From: Indolivaga capnocytophagoides DSM 22835
GTDB taxonomy: Bacteria; Bacteroidota; Bacteroidia; Bacteroidales; Dysgonomonadaceae
Reading direction: 5' to 3'
DNA: 64,000 bases
NCBI RefSeq assembly: GCF_000426485.1
Contig: NZ_AUFL01000010.1
Location: 62,001 to 126,000, forward strand
Below the pieces are notes generated by a model. It was not told the origin of the DNA. It was given only the letters and a program-made list of their open reading frames with translations, and searched no databases. Below, piece after piece: positions 16,419-25,253 of the stretch. The stretch's first letter is position 1. The number at the start of each line of letters is the position of its first letter. The position numbers were made by a program, and so were the translations under genes.

Positions 16419-19400
16419 TTATTTTATAATACTGATTGTATAACTGTATGTGTATTCTTTGCCAAAGAAGCGGTATTGGTCAAGAGGAGCAGCTCCCCAA
16501 GAATTCAAACCTGCAACCCCGCGTTGGAACAAATCCACGCACAATACAACTTCTTTGCGGGGAAGTATATCCGATGAGTGCTGCTGTTTCTTTGTCATTC
16601 CCGGATCAAGATCTTCGGGCATATTATTGGTAGCACTTACCGATAAAGGCTGCAATCCATCTATACGGATACCCGAATTGTTTTTGTCTTTCAATGTCAG
16701 CCAGCGTACATCCGTTTTATTACCTGTTTCCTGAGGCCTGAAATATGGATATGCCTGTTCTTCTACATCTCCGGTCCAGATTCCCATAAATGTATCGTGA
16801 TGGCGGTCTACATAGTTTTCCCAAGGACCACGTCCGTACCATGTGAAGTTGTCATATTCTTTAGGTAAGGTCATAAGCATACCGAAACGCATCATTTCGG
16901 GCAGGTCATCCGAAAGTGCTTGATAATAAGCGGTCGTTGTCAGGCTTCCGTCTTTGTTTACCAGATAGGTGATCTCTACCTGAGCTTCTATACCTCTTAG
17001 TTTAGCCAGATATGAAATAGATGTGCCGTCTGCTGTTTCCTGCATTCCTTTGTATGTGTAAATAAGATTATGTCCGGCTGCATCCCATAAGCGAAGTCTG
17101 TATTGAGACCAATCTCCAAAATCGTTATCGGTAGGAGCTCTCCAGAAATTTAAACGAGGAAGTTCATCAAATACACGCTTGCCGTCGTTAGTTACCGACA
17201 TCAGCGATTTACCGTCTTTTGCAGAGAATTCATAGTTTAGCGATCCCGATTTAATAATAATTTTATCATCGGTTTTCTCTACGTTCAATGCTCCGGAGTA
17301 ATTTTTCTTTGCAAAAAATTGATTTTTAGCGAATGCAAATTCTTCTTTTGCTACCTCAAATCCGGCAGGAAGAAATTCTGTTTTCTCCTTATTATATGCA
17401 AACACCTGTAAATAATATTCAGTTCCGGCTTCAAAAGAAATTGCGGGCAAGTTCAGTTTTACATCTTTCTGTGTATCGGCAGGTACAGTTGCCTCGAAAT
17501 TCTGTTCGGCAACTTTTTCGCCATTCTTTAGTAATACCCATTTGTAAGTGTAATTCTTATCGGTAAGGTCTGTGAATTTATAATCATTTATAACAGTGAT
17601 GATTCCATTATCAAGATCTTTTGCTTTGAACATGATATTCTGGTACACTTTCTTTACGATATGTGTATGTGGCATGTAAGTTTGGTCGGGAGCGATCACC
17701 CCATCCATACAGAAGTTACCGTCATTCATTTTATTGTAGCCTTTCAGGTCGCCGCCATAAGCAAAGTATTCTCTTCCTTGCTCGTCTTTGGTTTTGTAGC
17801 CGTGGTTATACCATTCCCAGATAAATCCACCTTGCATATTTTTACTGGTACGCATCAAATCCCAGTAATCTTGGAAGTTACCCATACTATTGCCCATAGC
17901 ATGAGCATATTCGCACATGATATAAGGACGTCCGAGATCTTTGGCTGCATCACGTTTCATATTTTCCCAAGAAGGGTACATGTGGCAGATGATATCTGTA
18001 TTGCGGTCTTTCTGATAAGCTTGTTCGTATTGTACAGGACGGCTGTTGTCACGTGCTTTCGCCCAATCGTACATATCGAAAAATGCTTTTCCGTTACTTG
18101 CTTCGTTTCCTAATGACCAGAAAATTACTGAAGGATGGTTTTTGTCTCTTTCTATCAGTCTTTGAATGCGATCCATGTGTGTGGCATGCCATTCTGGAAA
18201 ATTCGAAACGTTGTCAGGTCCGTATCCTAAGCCATGAGATTCGAGGTTTGCTTCGTCAACCAGATAAATTCCGTATTCGTCACACAGTTTGTACCATAGA
18301 GGTTGTTGAGGATAATGAGATGTACGGACAGCATTGATGTTCAGTTCTTTCATTAATTGAAGGTTGCGCATCATGGTCTCACGAGTCACTACTTGTCCTG
18401 TGTTGGTGTTGAATTCATGCAGGTTTACACCTTTGAAGTATATCTTTTTACCATTGATAAAGACTTGACCGTCTTTTATTTCAATCTTGCGAAATCCTAT
18501 TTTACTGGATGTACTTTCAACGATATTTCCTTTATTGTCTTTTAGTGTAATCAACAGTGTATAAAGATTAGGGGTCTCGGCTGTCCATTTTAATGGAGCT
18601 GACACTGTTCCGTTGAGTTTTAGGTCGGTTTTATCTCCTGACGGAATAGATATATTCTGCGATTTGGACAGTACCTTTTTACCGGCTTTGTCGATAATAG
18701 ATATTTCTACTTTCTGATTTTGTGCTTCAGTTGCATAATTCTTTAAAGAAAGATCGATGCTGAAAAGACCGTTTTTGTAACTCTTATCCAAATCGGGATG
18801 AGCAAAATAGTCAAGGATACGGGTTTGTGCTGTACTATATAAATATACACTCCGGTTGATTCCTCCCAAACGCCACATATCCTGATCTTCGATATATGTA
18901 CCGTCACTAAATTTATGTACTTCACAGGCTAAGGTATTCTGCCCTTTGCGTATATATTTGGTAATATCGAACTCGGCCGGACTTTTGGCATTTTCGGTAT
19001 ATCCAACTTCCTGACCGTTGATCCATACATACATTGAGTTTGTGCCTCCTTCGAAGTGTAGATATACACGTCGTCCATCCCAATCGGAAGGGATATTGAA
19101 TGTATGTCGGTATGCTCCGACCGGAGCGTCTTCCCTGTCGATAAAAGGAGGGTTTTTAGGAAATCCAAAGCCTGTATTTACATACATGGGTATTCCGTAC
19201 CCGTTGAATTCCCAGTTTCCGGGAACAGGCATATTCGCCCATTTGGAGACATCGTAGCTCTCATTATAAAATCCGGATGGAACTTCTGCCGGTTTCGGAA
19301 CCCAAAAGAATTTCCATGTACCATCGAGAGATTGAAAATAAGGTGATTCGGAATAATTGTCTTTCAGGGCTTGCCGTTCATTCTGATAAGGAACAGACGT

Positions 19401-19523
19401 TGCACGGGTAGCCTCTTTATTTACGGCAAATACTTCGGGGTTTTCCCAGTTCGGTACTGATTGCTGTGCAAAGAGTGCTCCTCCTCCCAACAACAATAAT
19501 GACAGACTTAAAGTTTTTCTCAT
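16419..19523 (-). CDS. GH2 beta-galactosidase, secreted
   Basis: A 1034-residue LacZ-type enzyme with a signal peptide (1-19). Domains in order: jelly-roll sugar-binding domain (about 50-225), Ig-like domain (about 228-335), TIM barrel (about 336-630), second Ig-like domain, and beta-galactosidase small domain (about 745-1030). The acid/base glutamate is in WSLGNEASNG (near residue 474). The nucleophile glutamate is in CEYAHAMGNS (near residue 537). It releases beta-linked galactose, here probably from arabinogalactan side chains. Its leader carries a TATATTTG box and a copy of the dispersed palindrome. Full length and intact. Confidence 0.94.
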   Translation of the reverse strand: MRKTLSLSLLLLGGGALFAQQSVPNWENPEVFAVNKEATRATSVPYQNERQALKDNYSESPYFQSLDGTWKFFWVPKPAEVPSGFYNESYDVSKWANMPVPGNWEFNGYGIPMYVNTGFGFPKNPPFIDREDAPVGAYRHTFNIPSDWDGRRVYLHFEGGTNSMYVWINGQEVGYTENAKSPAEFDITKYIRKGQNTLACEVHKFSDGTYIEDQDMWRLGGINRSVYLYSTAQTRILDYFAHPDLDKSYKNGLFSIDLSLKNYATEAQNQKVEISIIDKAGKKVLSKSQNISIPSGDKTDLKLNGTVSAPLKWTAETPNLYTLLITLKDNKGNIVESTSSKIGFRKIEIKDGQVFINGKKIYFKGVNLHEFNTNTGQVVTRETMMRNLQLMKELNINAVRTSHYPQQPLWYKLCDEYGIYLVDEANLESHGLGYGPDNVSNFPEWHATHMDRIQRLIERDKNHPSVIFWSLGNEASNGKAFFDMYDWAKARDNSRPVQYEQAYQKDRNTDIICHMYPSWENMKRDAAKDLGRPYIMCEYAHAMGNSMGNFQDYWDLMRTSKNMQGGFIWEWYNHGYKTKDEQGREYFAYGGDLKGYNKMNDGNFCMDGVIAPDQTYMPHTHIVKKVYQNIMFKAKDLDNGIITVINDYKFTDLTDKNYTYKWVLLKNGEKVAEQNFEATVPADTQKDVKLNLPAISFEAGTEYYLQVFAYNKEKTEFLPAGFEVAKEEFAFAKNQFFAKKNYSGALNVEKTDDKIIIKSGSLNYEFSAKDGKSLMSVTNDGKRVFDELPRLNFWRAPTDNDFGDWSQYRLRLWDAAGHNLIYTYKGMQETADGTSISYLAKLRGIEAQVEITYLVNKDGSLTTTAYYQALSDDLPEMMRFGMLMTLPKEYDNFTWYGRGPWENYVDRHHDTFMGIWTGDVEEQAYPYFRPQETGNKTDVRWLTLKDKNNSGIRIDGLQPLSVSATNNMPEDLDPGMTKKQQHSSDILPRKEVVLCVDLFQRGVAGLNSWGAAPLDQYRFFGKEYTYSYTISIIK

Positions 19524-19539
19524 GATATATATAGTTTTA

Positions 19540-19578
19540 AGGTCTTAGACCTATTTATTATCGGATAATACAAATATA
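19540..19578 (-). promoter_or_regulatory. GH2 promoter and leader with palindrome
   Basis: On the minus strand TATATTTG (19578-19571) fits the -7 box. The leader then holds a small hairpin (TATTATCCGATAATA, 19570-19556) and the palindrome AGGTCTAAGACCT (19552-19540), ending 16 bases before the ATG. The palindrome would be in the 5' untranslated RNA. Confidence 0.5.
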
Positions 19579-19985
19579 TGTATAATATAGGTGTCAATAT
19601 GTTCAGTAATCAGTCATATATGTAGTCTTTTTATATCAAATAAGGACATTTCTTCGTTTTCAGATTTTTTTTGGAGAAGATACTCTTCGTTTTCTTCCTT
19701 GTGTATGTCTCATTCATTTTTTTCAGTGCTCTTTTTTTGTTTTTTTAATAAAAGAGAAGAATCGTTCATTGAAAAGCTCCTTTATATGGGTTTTTCCCCT
19801 TCATAATCCTTTATTGAGACTTATTTCACTACTTCTTGAATGAAAGAAATATCATCTTCTTTGAATGAATTTTAAACCGTGAATCATTATTTAAATCGCA
19901 TTTTTGCACATGGAAGTTTAACTTTTATTTAGTACAGAAATTCTAAACCTTAAAAAACTCTAACCGATTTTAATGTAAAACAAGT
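19579..19985. other. Divergent intergenic region, nothing recognised
   Basis: This is the AT-rich, T-tract-rich stretch between the GH2 and SusC genes. I see no credible small gene or RNA. The SusC promoter should lie in its right part or just beyond, but I cannot pick a convincing -7 box. Confidence 0.4.
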
Positions 19986-19998
19986 ATCAAATGATTTA

Positions 19999-20054
19999 TG
20001 GCAGGCTTTAGTCTGCTTTATTAAGTAAAGTTATAAATAAGGTCTCTGACCTTT
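19999..20054 (+). repeat. Dispersed element in the SusC leader
   Basis: A 7-bp inverted repeat (GCAGGCT/AGTCTGC, 20001-20016) precedes AAGTAAAGTTATAAATA and the palindrome AGGTCTCTGACCT (20040-20052). This is the same order, hairpin then AATAAAT-like spacer then palindrome, as in the longer copies, although the hairpin sequence differs. It is in sense orientation 140 bases before the SusC ATG. Confidence 0.55.
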
Positions 20055-20194
20055 ATAAAATTAATCCGCAAAAGAAACCTTAATTTTTTTTTATTCAGAC
20101 CACATTTTAAATGATCGTGAACAGGATTCTTTCGATAATAAGAAGACTGGCTTAAAATTCTAAAACTATATTTAATTTAATACCTAATGAAATT

Positions 20195-23100
20195 ATGAGA
20201 GAAACTACAAACATTAAGAGATTAGTGTTTCTTCTTATCTTGGTGATGACTTACTCCATACAACTATTTGCCCAAAATAAAGTGCAGGGGACAGTTGTGG
20301 ACAGCTCTACAGGGGAGCCTTTGATCGGAGTGGCCATTTCTGTTGAAGGAACAACACAAGGTACTATCACTGACATTGACGGGCGGTTTTCGATTGCAGC
20401 ATCTCAGGGTGCAACTTTAAAAGTCGCTTATATGGGATATATAACACAGTCTCTGAAACTGGGGGCACAGTCTACTATTCAGATTAAGCTTGTAGAAGAT
20501 ACTCAGCTTCTGGACGAAGTTGTTGTAGTGGGATACGGTGTTCAGAAAAAATCTGATGTTACAGGTTCTGTTACATCAATTAATAAAGACAGGCTGGGTA
20601 AACTTCCGGTTACAAACGTTTTACAGGCTGTTCAAGGGGCTGCCGCTGGTATAACTATTACTCAAACTTCTTCTATTCCGGGAGATGCTCCTGATGCGTT
20701 GGTGAGAGGAAAGAACTCAATAAATGCTTCTACAGGACCTTATATAGTTGTCGATGGAATTCCTATCAGTAAATCGGGTGGTACGCTTAATGATATCAAC
20801 CCCAATGATATCGAATCTATGGAAATTCTGAAAGATGCTTCTGCTACTGCTATTTATGGAACAAATGGAGCGAATGGTGTAATTCTTATCACAACAAAAA
20901 GAGGAAAATCGGGCAAACCGACTATCCGTTATGCCGGTTATGTGGGAATTGAAGATTTCTCTCATAAGCTGAAATTCGGAAGCGGACAGCAAATGATCGA
21001 TCGTTATGCTGAGGCTGCAAGAATTAATAATACCAGCTTATGGAATAATACTCCGGTCAGAAACGAATATGAATATGATAATTATCTGGCAGGAAAAGAA
21101 ATTGACTGGATTGATGAGATTTCCCGAACAGGAGTTATTCAAGACCATAATGTGAGTATCGCCGGAGGAGCCGAAAATGTAAAATATTATATTTCTGCAG
21201 ACTTTTTAGATCAGAAGGGTATAATTAAAGGATTCGATTACAAACGTTATTCTATTCGTACCAATATAGATGTGGATGTTACAAAATATATGAAGGTAGG
21301 AACCAATTCTTATATTGTATCACATAATAACGATGGAGGGCGTGCCAGCTTATTAATGGCTGAGGCTATGTCTCCTTACGGACGCATGTATTACCGTACC
21401 TATGCAGGTGACGATAGTTATACCGAAAATGGAAGTTATGAGATATATCCGATGGCACAGGAAAAATTGTTTACAAATCCATTGATGCGTACAACAACCA
21501 ACCCCGAACGTCGAAACTGGAATGTAAATATAAATGGATATGCAGAACTTGATTTTGGGAAAATATTAAAGGGTTTAGATGGTCTTAAATATAAGTTTAA
21601 CGGAGGATATACATATTCCCCTAAACGTACAAACGAATATGATGGAGAATCGGTTAATAATCTTACCGGATGGGCAAGAATATATAACGAAGAATCTCAA
21701 ACCTATACTATTGAAAATATATTCTCGTATGCCCGTGACTTCAATAAACATCATATCGATTTTACAGGGTTATATGCAGCTTCCCGTAAAAAATGGCAGA
21801 ACTCCAAAGCTGAGGCTTCTGTATTCATAAATGACAGTCAGGAATGGAATAATATCGGTTCGGCTCAGACTCAATCTGTTGGATCTCAAACAACGTTGTA
21901 CACTACGCTTTCTCAGATGGGACGTTTGAACTATTCTTTCGACAGCCGTTATCTGTTTACATTTACCGTACGTCGTGACGGTTCTTCAGTCTTTGGTGAT
22001 AATAACAAATATGGGGTATTTCCATCTGTTGCTGCTGGTTGGAATGTAACTAATGAATCATTTATGAAGAGTACAGAGGATATTCTTAGTTCATTGAAGT
22101 TGAGATTATCGTATGGTAAAGCCGGAAATGAGGCTATTGGAGTATATCAGACTTTAGCTAAAATGGATAATGGTATGCTTGCAATGGGAGGAGCATCCAA
22201 TACAGCTCTTTATCCTAATGATATGATGGGGAACTCTAATCTAAGCTGGGAAACAACGAAGAGTTTCAATGTTGGTCTGGACTTTGGGTTATTGAAGAAT
22301 GGAAGAATAACAGGTAATATTGATTTCTATTCGTCTACTACAACTGATTTGCTGTTGAAACGAAATCTGCCTAAAATATCAGGATTTAATTCGATGTATG
22401 CCAATATGGGTAAAACCGCAAATAAGGGTATTGAAATAACTTTAAGTTCACGTAATATTGTTACCAAAGATTTTACATGGACAACAAATCTGGTATATTC
22501 TTGGAATAAAAATGAAATTAAAGACCTTTATGGTGATAAAAAATCCGATCTGGGAAACCGTTGGTTTATAGGACAGCCTATCGGTGTAATTTATGATTAT
22601 ACAATGGTAGGTGTATGGCAGGAAAAAGAAATAGCTAATGGAGATCATCTCAAGTGGGATCCTCAAGCTAAAGCGGGAGATATAAAACTTGCTGATATTA
22701 GTGGTCCCGATGGTGTGCCTGATGGTAAGATCGATGATAATGACCGTAAAATACTGGGACAGACTTCTCCGAAATGGATTGGAGGATTGACAAATACATT
22801 TACTTATAAAGATTTCAGTTTAAGTGTGTTTATTCAGACTGTTCAAGGCTTAAAGAAAAACAACTCTATGATAGGTATTGCAGGTGACGAAATGGGACGA
22901 CGTAATATAGCATCGGAAATAGGTTATTGGACTCCTGAAAATCAAAGTAATAAATGGAGGTCTCTTAGTAATACTTCAAACAGATATGGATACGGATTTC
23001 CGTCTGATGCAAGTTTTACCCGTATTAAGGACATAACATTGAGTTATAACTTACCGACAAGTGCTACAAGTAAATTAGGAATAAGTGCTCTGACTGTTTA

Positions 23101-23275
23101 TATGAGCGGACGTAATCTGGCAACTATTACTGATTGGATTGGTTGGGATCCTGAAGCAAGACAAGTTGCAAGGGGAAATAGCTCATGGGACTCAACAAGA
23201 GGTGAAACGGTATATGATACCAGTAACTACCCTATGACTAAGAGCGTTGTATTTGGGTTGAATTTAACTTTTTGA
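20195..23275 (+). CDS. SusC-like TonB-dependent glycan transporter
   Basis: A 1026-residue outer-membrane transporter. It has a signal peptide (1-26), a carboxypeptidase-regulatory-like domain (about 29-110) with the typical GTVVDSSTGEPLIGVAISV opening, the DEVVVVGYG TonB-box region (about 108-117), a plug domain (about 118-235, with DIESMEILKDASATAIYG), and a C-terminal beta-barrel ending in a hydrophobic-aromatic strand (VVFGLNLTF). It imports oligosaccharides across the outer membrane with energy from TonB. It pairs with the SusD-like gene 12 bp downstream. The divergent enzymes imply import of arabinogalactan fragments. It has no extra N-terminal anti-sigma-interacting domain, in line with control by a hybrid two-component regulator rather than an ECF sigma factor. 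Confidence 0.95.
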   Translation: MRETTNIKRLVFLLILVMTYSIQLFAQNKVQGTVVDSSTGEPLIGVAISVEGTTQGTITDIDGRFSIAASQGATLKVAYMGYITQSLKLGAQSTIQIKLVEDTQLLDEVVVVGYGVQKKSDVTGSVTSINKDRLGKLPVTNVLQAVQGAAAGITITQTSSIPGDAPDALVRGKNSINASTGPYIVVDGIPISKSGGTLNDINPNDIESMEILKDASATAIYGTNGANGVILITTKRGKSGKPTIRYAGYVGIEDFSHKLKFGSGQQMIDRYAEAARINNTSLWNNTPVRNEYEYDNYLAGKEIDWIDEISRTGVIQDHNVSIAGGAENVKYYISADFLDQKGIIKGFDYKRYSIRTNIDVDVTKYMKVGTNSYIVSHNNDGGRASLLMAEAMSPYGRMYYRTYAGDDSYTENGSYEIYPMAQEKLFTNPLMRTTTNPERRNWNVNINGYAELDFGKILKGLDGLKYKFNGGYTYSPKRTNEYDGESVNNLTGWARIYNEESQTYTIENIFSYARDFNKHHIDFTGLYAASRKKWQNSKAEASVFINDSQEWNNIGSAQTQSVGSQTTLYTTLSQMGRLNYSFDSRYLFTFTVRRDGSSVFGDNNKYGVFPSVAAGWNVTNESFMKSTEDILSSLKLRLSYGKAGNEAIGVYQTLAKMDNGMLAMGGASNTALYPNDMMGNSNLSWETTKSFNVGLDFGLLKNGRITGNIDFYSSTTTDLLLKRNLPKISGFNSMYANMGKTANKGIEITLSSRNIVTKDFTWTTNLVYSWNKNEIKDLYGDKKSDLGNRWFIGQPIGVIYDYTMVGVWQEKEIANGDHLKWDPQAKAGDIKLADISGPDGVPDGKIDDNDRKILGQTSPKWIGGLTNTFTYKDFSLSVFIQTVQGLKKNNSMIGIAGDEMGRRNIASEIGYWTPENQSNKWRSLSNTSNRYGYGFPSDASFTRIKDITLSYNLPTSATSKLGISALTVYMSGRNLATITDWIGWDPEARQVARGNSSWDSTRGETVYDTSNYPMTKSVVFGLNLTF

Positions 23276-23287
23276 AAATAGATAGTT

Positions 23288-24979
23288 ATGAAAATAAAAA
23301 ATATAATATTAAAAACATTCGCAGTATCACTTGTCACATTAGGATCGATATCGTGCAGCGATAGTTTTCTTGATGAGAAAATGTATTCAAATTTTGATCC
23401 TTCGGTCAATGACGTAGAATCTAAAGTTGTAGGGCTGTATCGTCAGTATGCTGCAATTTGGGGGATGTCCGGCCAACAAGGTTTCTTGAGTTGCTTTCAG
23501 GTTGGAACAGATGTCTGTTCACCCGGGCAGACACAGGGTGTAGAAGTCGGCTTCTATAATTATCCGAATCTTAATTCGGAAAATGCAGGCGTTAGTTTCT
23601 TGTGGGAAAAATTGTATGAGATTATCAATAGTGCCAATCTTATTATCGATTCTCAGGGAGAGAACGGAGATAAAGCTGCTGTAGCTGAAGCTAAATTTTT
23701 TAGAGCTTATGCTTACAATATGTTAGTTACTCTATGGGGAGGTGTACCTTTGGTTACAAAATATGATGGTGCAAATCCAAGGACAGACTACGTTCGTGAG
23801 ACTGTTGATAAAGTTGATGAGGTAATTGATGCCGATTTACAATATGCGATGACTTATTTGCCTAACGTAGATACTTCGAACAGAAAGGAGAGCCGTGCGA
23901 CAAAAGACTTTGCACGTCAGTTGGCTGGAGAAGCTTATCTTCGTATGGGTATGCGTGATGCATCATTCTTTAAGAAAGCTGAAGATGCCTTGACCTTGAT
24001 CATTAGCGAAGGGAAGTATAAGCTGATCGATGCCCGTTATGGAAAATACCTAGCTGAAGGAGGTGACTCTTACAGGGATATGTTCAGATTTGGAAATCAA
24101 CGCCGTTCGGAGGGAAATACCGAAGGGATATGGACTTTCGAAATGGAATACAACCGTGATGTAAACGGTGGTACTATTGATAATCCGCAACATCGCCGTG
24201 TATGGGTTCCCGGGTATTACAATATAGATGGTATGGTTAATGCCGATTCTTTGGGCGGACGTGGTATCGGACGTTTGCGTTTAAGTAATTTTACTAAATA
24301 TCACTTATTCCAAAAAGGAGATATACGAAACTCTAACTATAATATCCGACGTACAATGTATTATAATAAACCCGGTTTCCATACAACGATAGGTATTGAT
24401 GCCAACGGGTTTAAGGTTACCGCCGGTAAAGGAGTAAAGGATATTGTTGTTAAAACAGGAGATAAAGTGGTTCCGGCAGCAGGAGATTCACTTGGATTCT
24501 ATTATCCGCATCCAACGAAATGGGGAGGGTATGATCCTAATGATGACTTTGGATATGCCGTAGTGAAAGATTGGCCGGTAATGCGTTATTCCGAAACATA
24601 TCTGCTTAGAGCTGAAGCTCGTTTCAGGCAAAATAACCTGACAGGTGCAGCAGAAGATATAAATGTGATAAGAGATCGGGCGTTCAAAGCATATCGTACC
24701 GAAATAAGCAATCCGTCATATGGGAAGGTAAGTGCTTCTGATATTAATATCGATTTTATTTTGGATGAGCGGGCCCGGGAACTTATAGCCGAAGAAAACC
24801 GCCGTATGACCTTAATAAGAACCAATACTTTGTCAAGTCGTATTCTGAAGAATGGTGATGCATCTCCGGATAATAAAATTATAGTCGGATTTAAAGATTA
24901 TAATACATTGTTACCTATACCATTAACAGAAATCCAATTAAATAAGGATGCTGTTCTTGAACAGAATACCGGATATTGA
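23288..24979 (+). CDS. SusD-like glycan-binding lipoprotein
   Basis: A 563-residue RagB/SusD family lipoprotein. The lipobox is LGSISCS with Cys at about 23. The TPR-like helical scaffold is evident, with AKFFRAYAYNMLVTLWGGVP near residue 135-155 and the C-terminal ERARELIAEENRRM helix that caps family members. It forms the lid of the SusC channel on the cell surface and captures substrate. It follows SusC by 12 bp, so the two are cotranscribed. Transcription ends at the stem-loop at 25087-25127. Confidence 0.95.
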   Translation: MKIKNIILKTFAVSLVTLGSISCSDSFLDEKMYSNFDPSVNDVESKVVGLYRQYAAIWGMSGQQGFLSCFQVGTDVCSPGQTQGVEVGFYNYPNLNSENAGVSFLWEKLYEIINSANLIIDSQGENGDKAAVAEAKFFRAYAYNMLVTLWGGVPLVTKYDGANPRTDYVRETVDKVDEVIDADLQYAMTYLPNVDTSNRKESRATKDFARQLAGEAYLRMGMRDASFFKKAEDALTLIISEGKYKLIDARYGKYLAEGGDSYRDMFRFGNQRRSEGNTEGIWTFEMEYNRDVNGGTIDNPQHRRVWVPGYYNIDGMVNADSLGGRGIGRLRLSNFTKYHLFQKGDIRNSNYNIRRTMYYNKPGFHTTIGIDANGFKVTAGKGVKDIVVKTGDKVVPAAGDSLGFYYPHPTKWGGYDPNDDFGYAVVKDWPVMRYSETYLLRAEARFRQNNLTGAAEDINVIRDRAFKAYRTEISNPSYGKVSASDINIDFILDERARELIAEENRRMTLIRTNTLSSRILKNGDASPDNKIIVGFKDYNTLLPIPLTEIQLNKDAVLEQNTGY

Positions 24980-24980
24980 T

Positions 24981-25069
24981 TGAAAGAAAGCATTTAATAA
25001 TGTATCTTAAAGCGATAACCAGATCTTGCTGTCATGCTTGTAAAATCAGCAGAAAGGTCTGAGACCTTA
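24981..25069 (+). repeat. Dispersed 95-bp element, copy downstream of SusD
   Basis: It begins one base after the SusD stop and contains AAGCATTTAATAATG, GATAACCAGATCTTGCTGTCATG (hairpin region, 25014-25036) and the terminal palindrome AGGTCTGAGACCT at 25055-25067 followed by TAA. It lies before the operon terminator, so it would be part of the SusCD transcript. Confidence 0.75.
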
Positions 25070-25086
25070 ATCAGGTATATTGATTT

Positions 25087-25127
25087 AAAAAATACCTCTG
25101 GAGATAAAACTCTTAGAGGTATTTTTT
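25087..25127 (+). terminator. Terminator of the SusCD operon
   Basis: A 13-bp perfect stem (25087-25099 with 25115-25127, AAAAAATACCTCT/AGAGGTATTTTTT) with a 15-base loop and a T-run. Confidence 0.88.
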
Positions 25128-25156
25128 ATCTTTGATATATACATCTATCTTTATAG

Positions 25157-25251
25157 GATAAGTAACAGCAAGTGTTTAATGAGGTGTTTTAAGACGATAA
25201 CCAGCTCATGCTGTTATGTTTGCTAAGTTAATAAATCGGTCTGAGACCTTA
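25157..25251 (+). repeat. Dispersed 95-bp element, copy in the leader of the hybrid regulator
   Basis: One of the best copies: GTAACAGCAAGTGTTTAATG, then GATAACCAGC-TCAT-GCTGTTATG forming a hairpin (25195-25217), TTTGCTAAGTTAATAAAT, and the palindrome CGGTCTGAGACCT at 25237-25249. It ends two bases before the ATG at 25254. It is the second tandem copy in this gap, beyond the SusCD terminator. Confidence 0.8.
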
Positions 25252-25253
25252 AT

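Noticed and set aside
17661-18113. 150-codon plus-strand open frame opposite the GH2 gene
   Set aside because: It is a shadow of a well-conserved coding strand; it has no family resemblance and no promoter.
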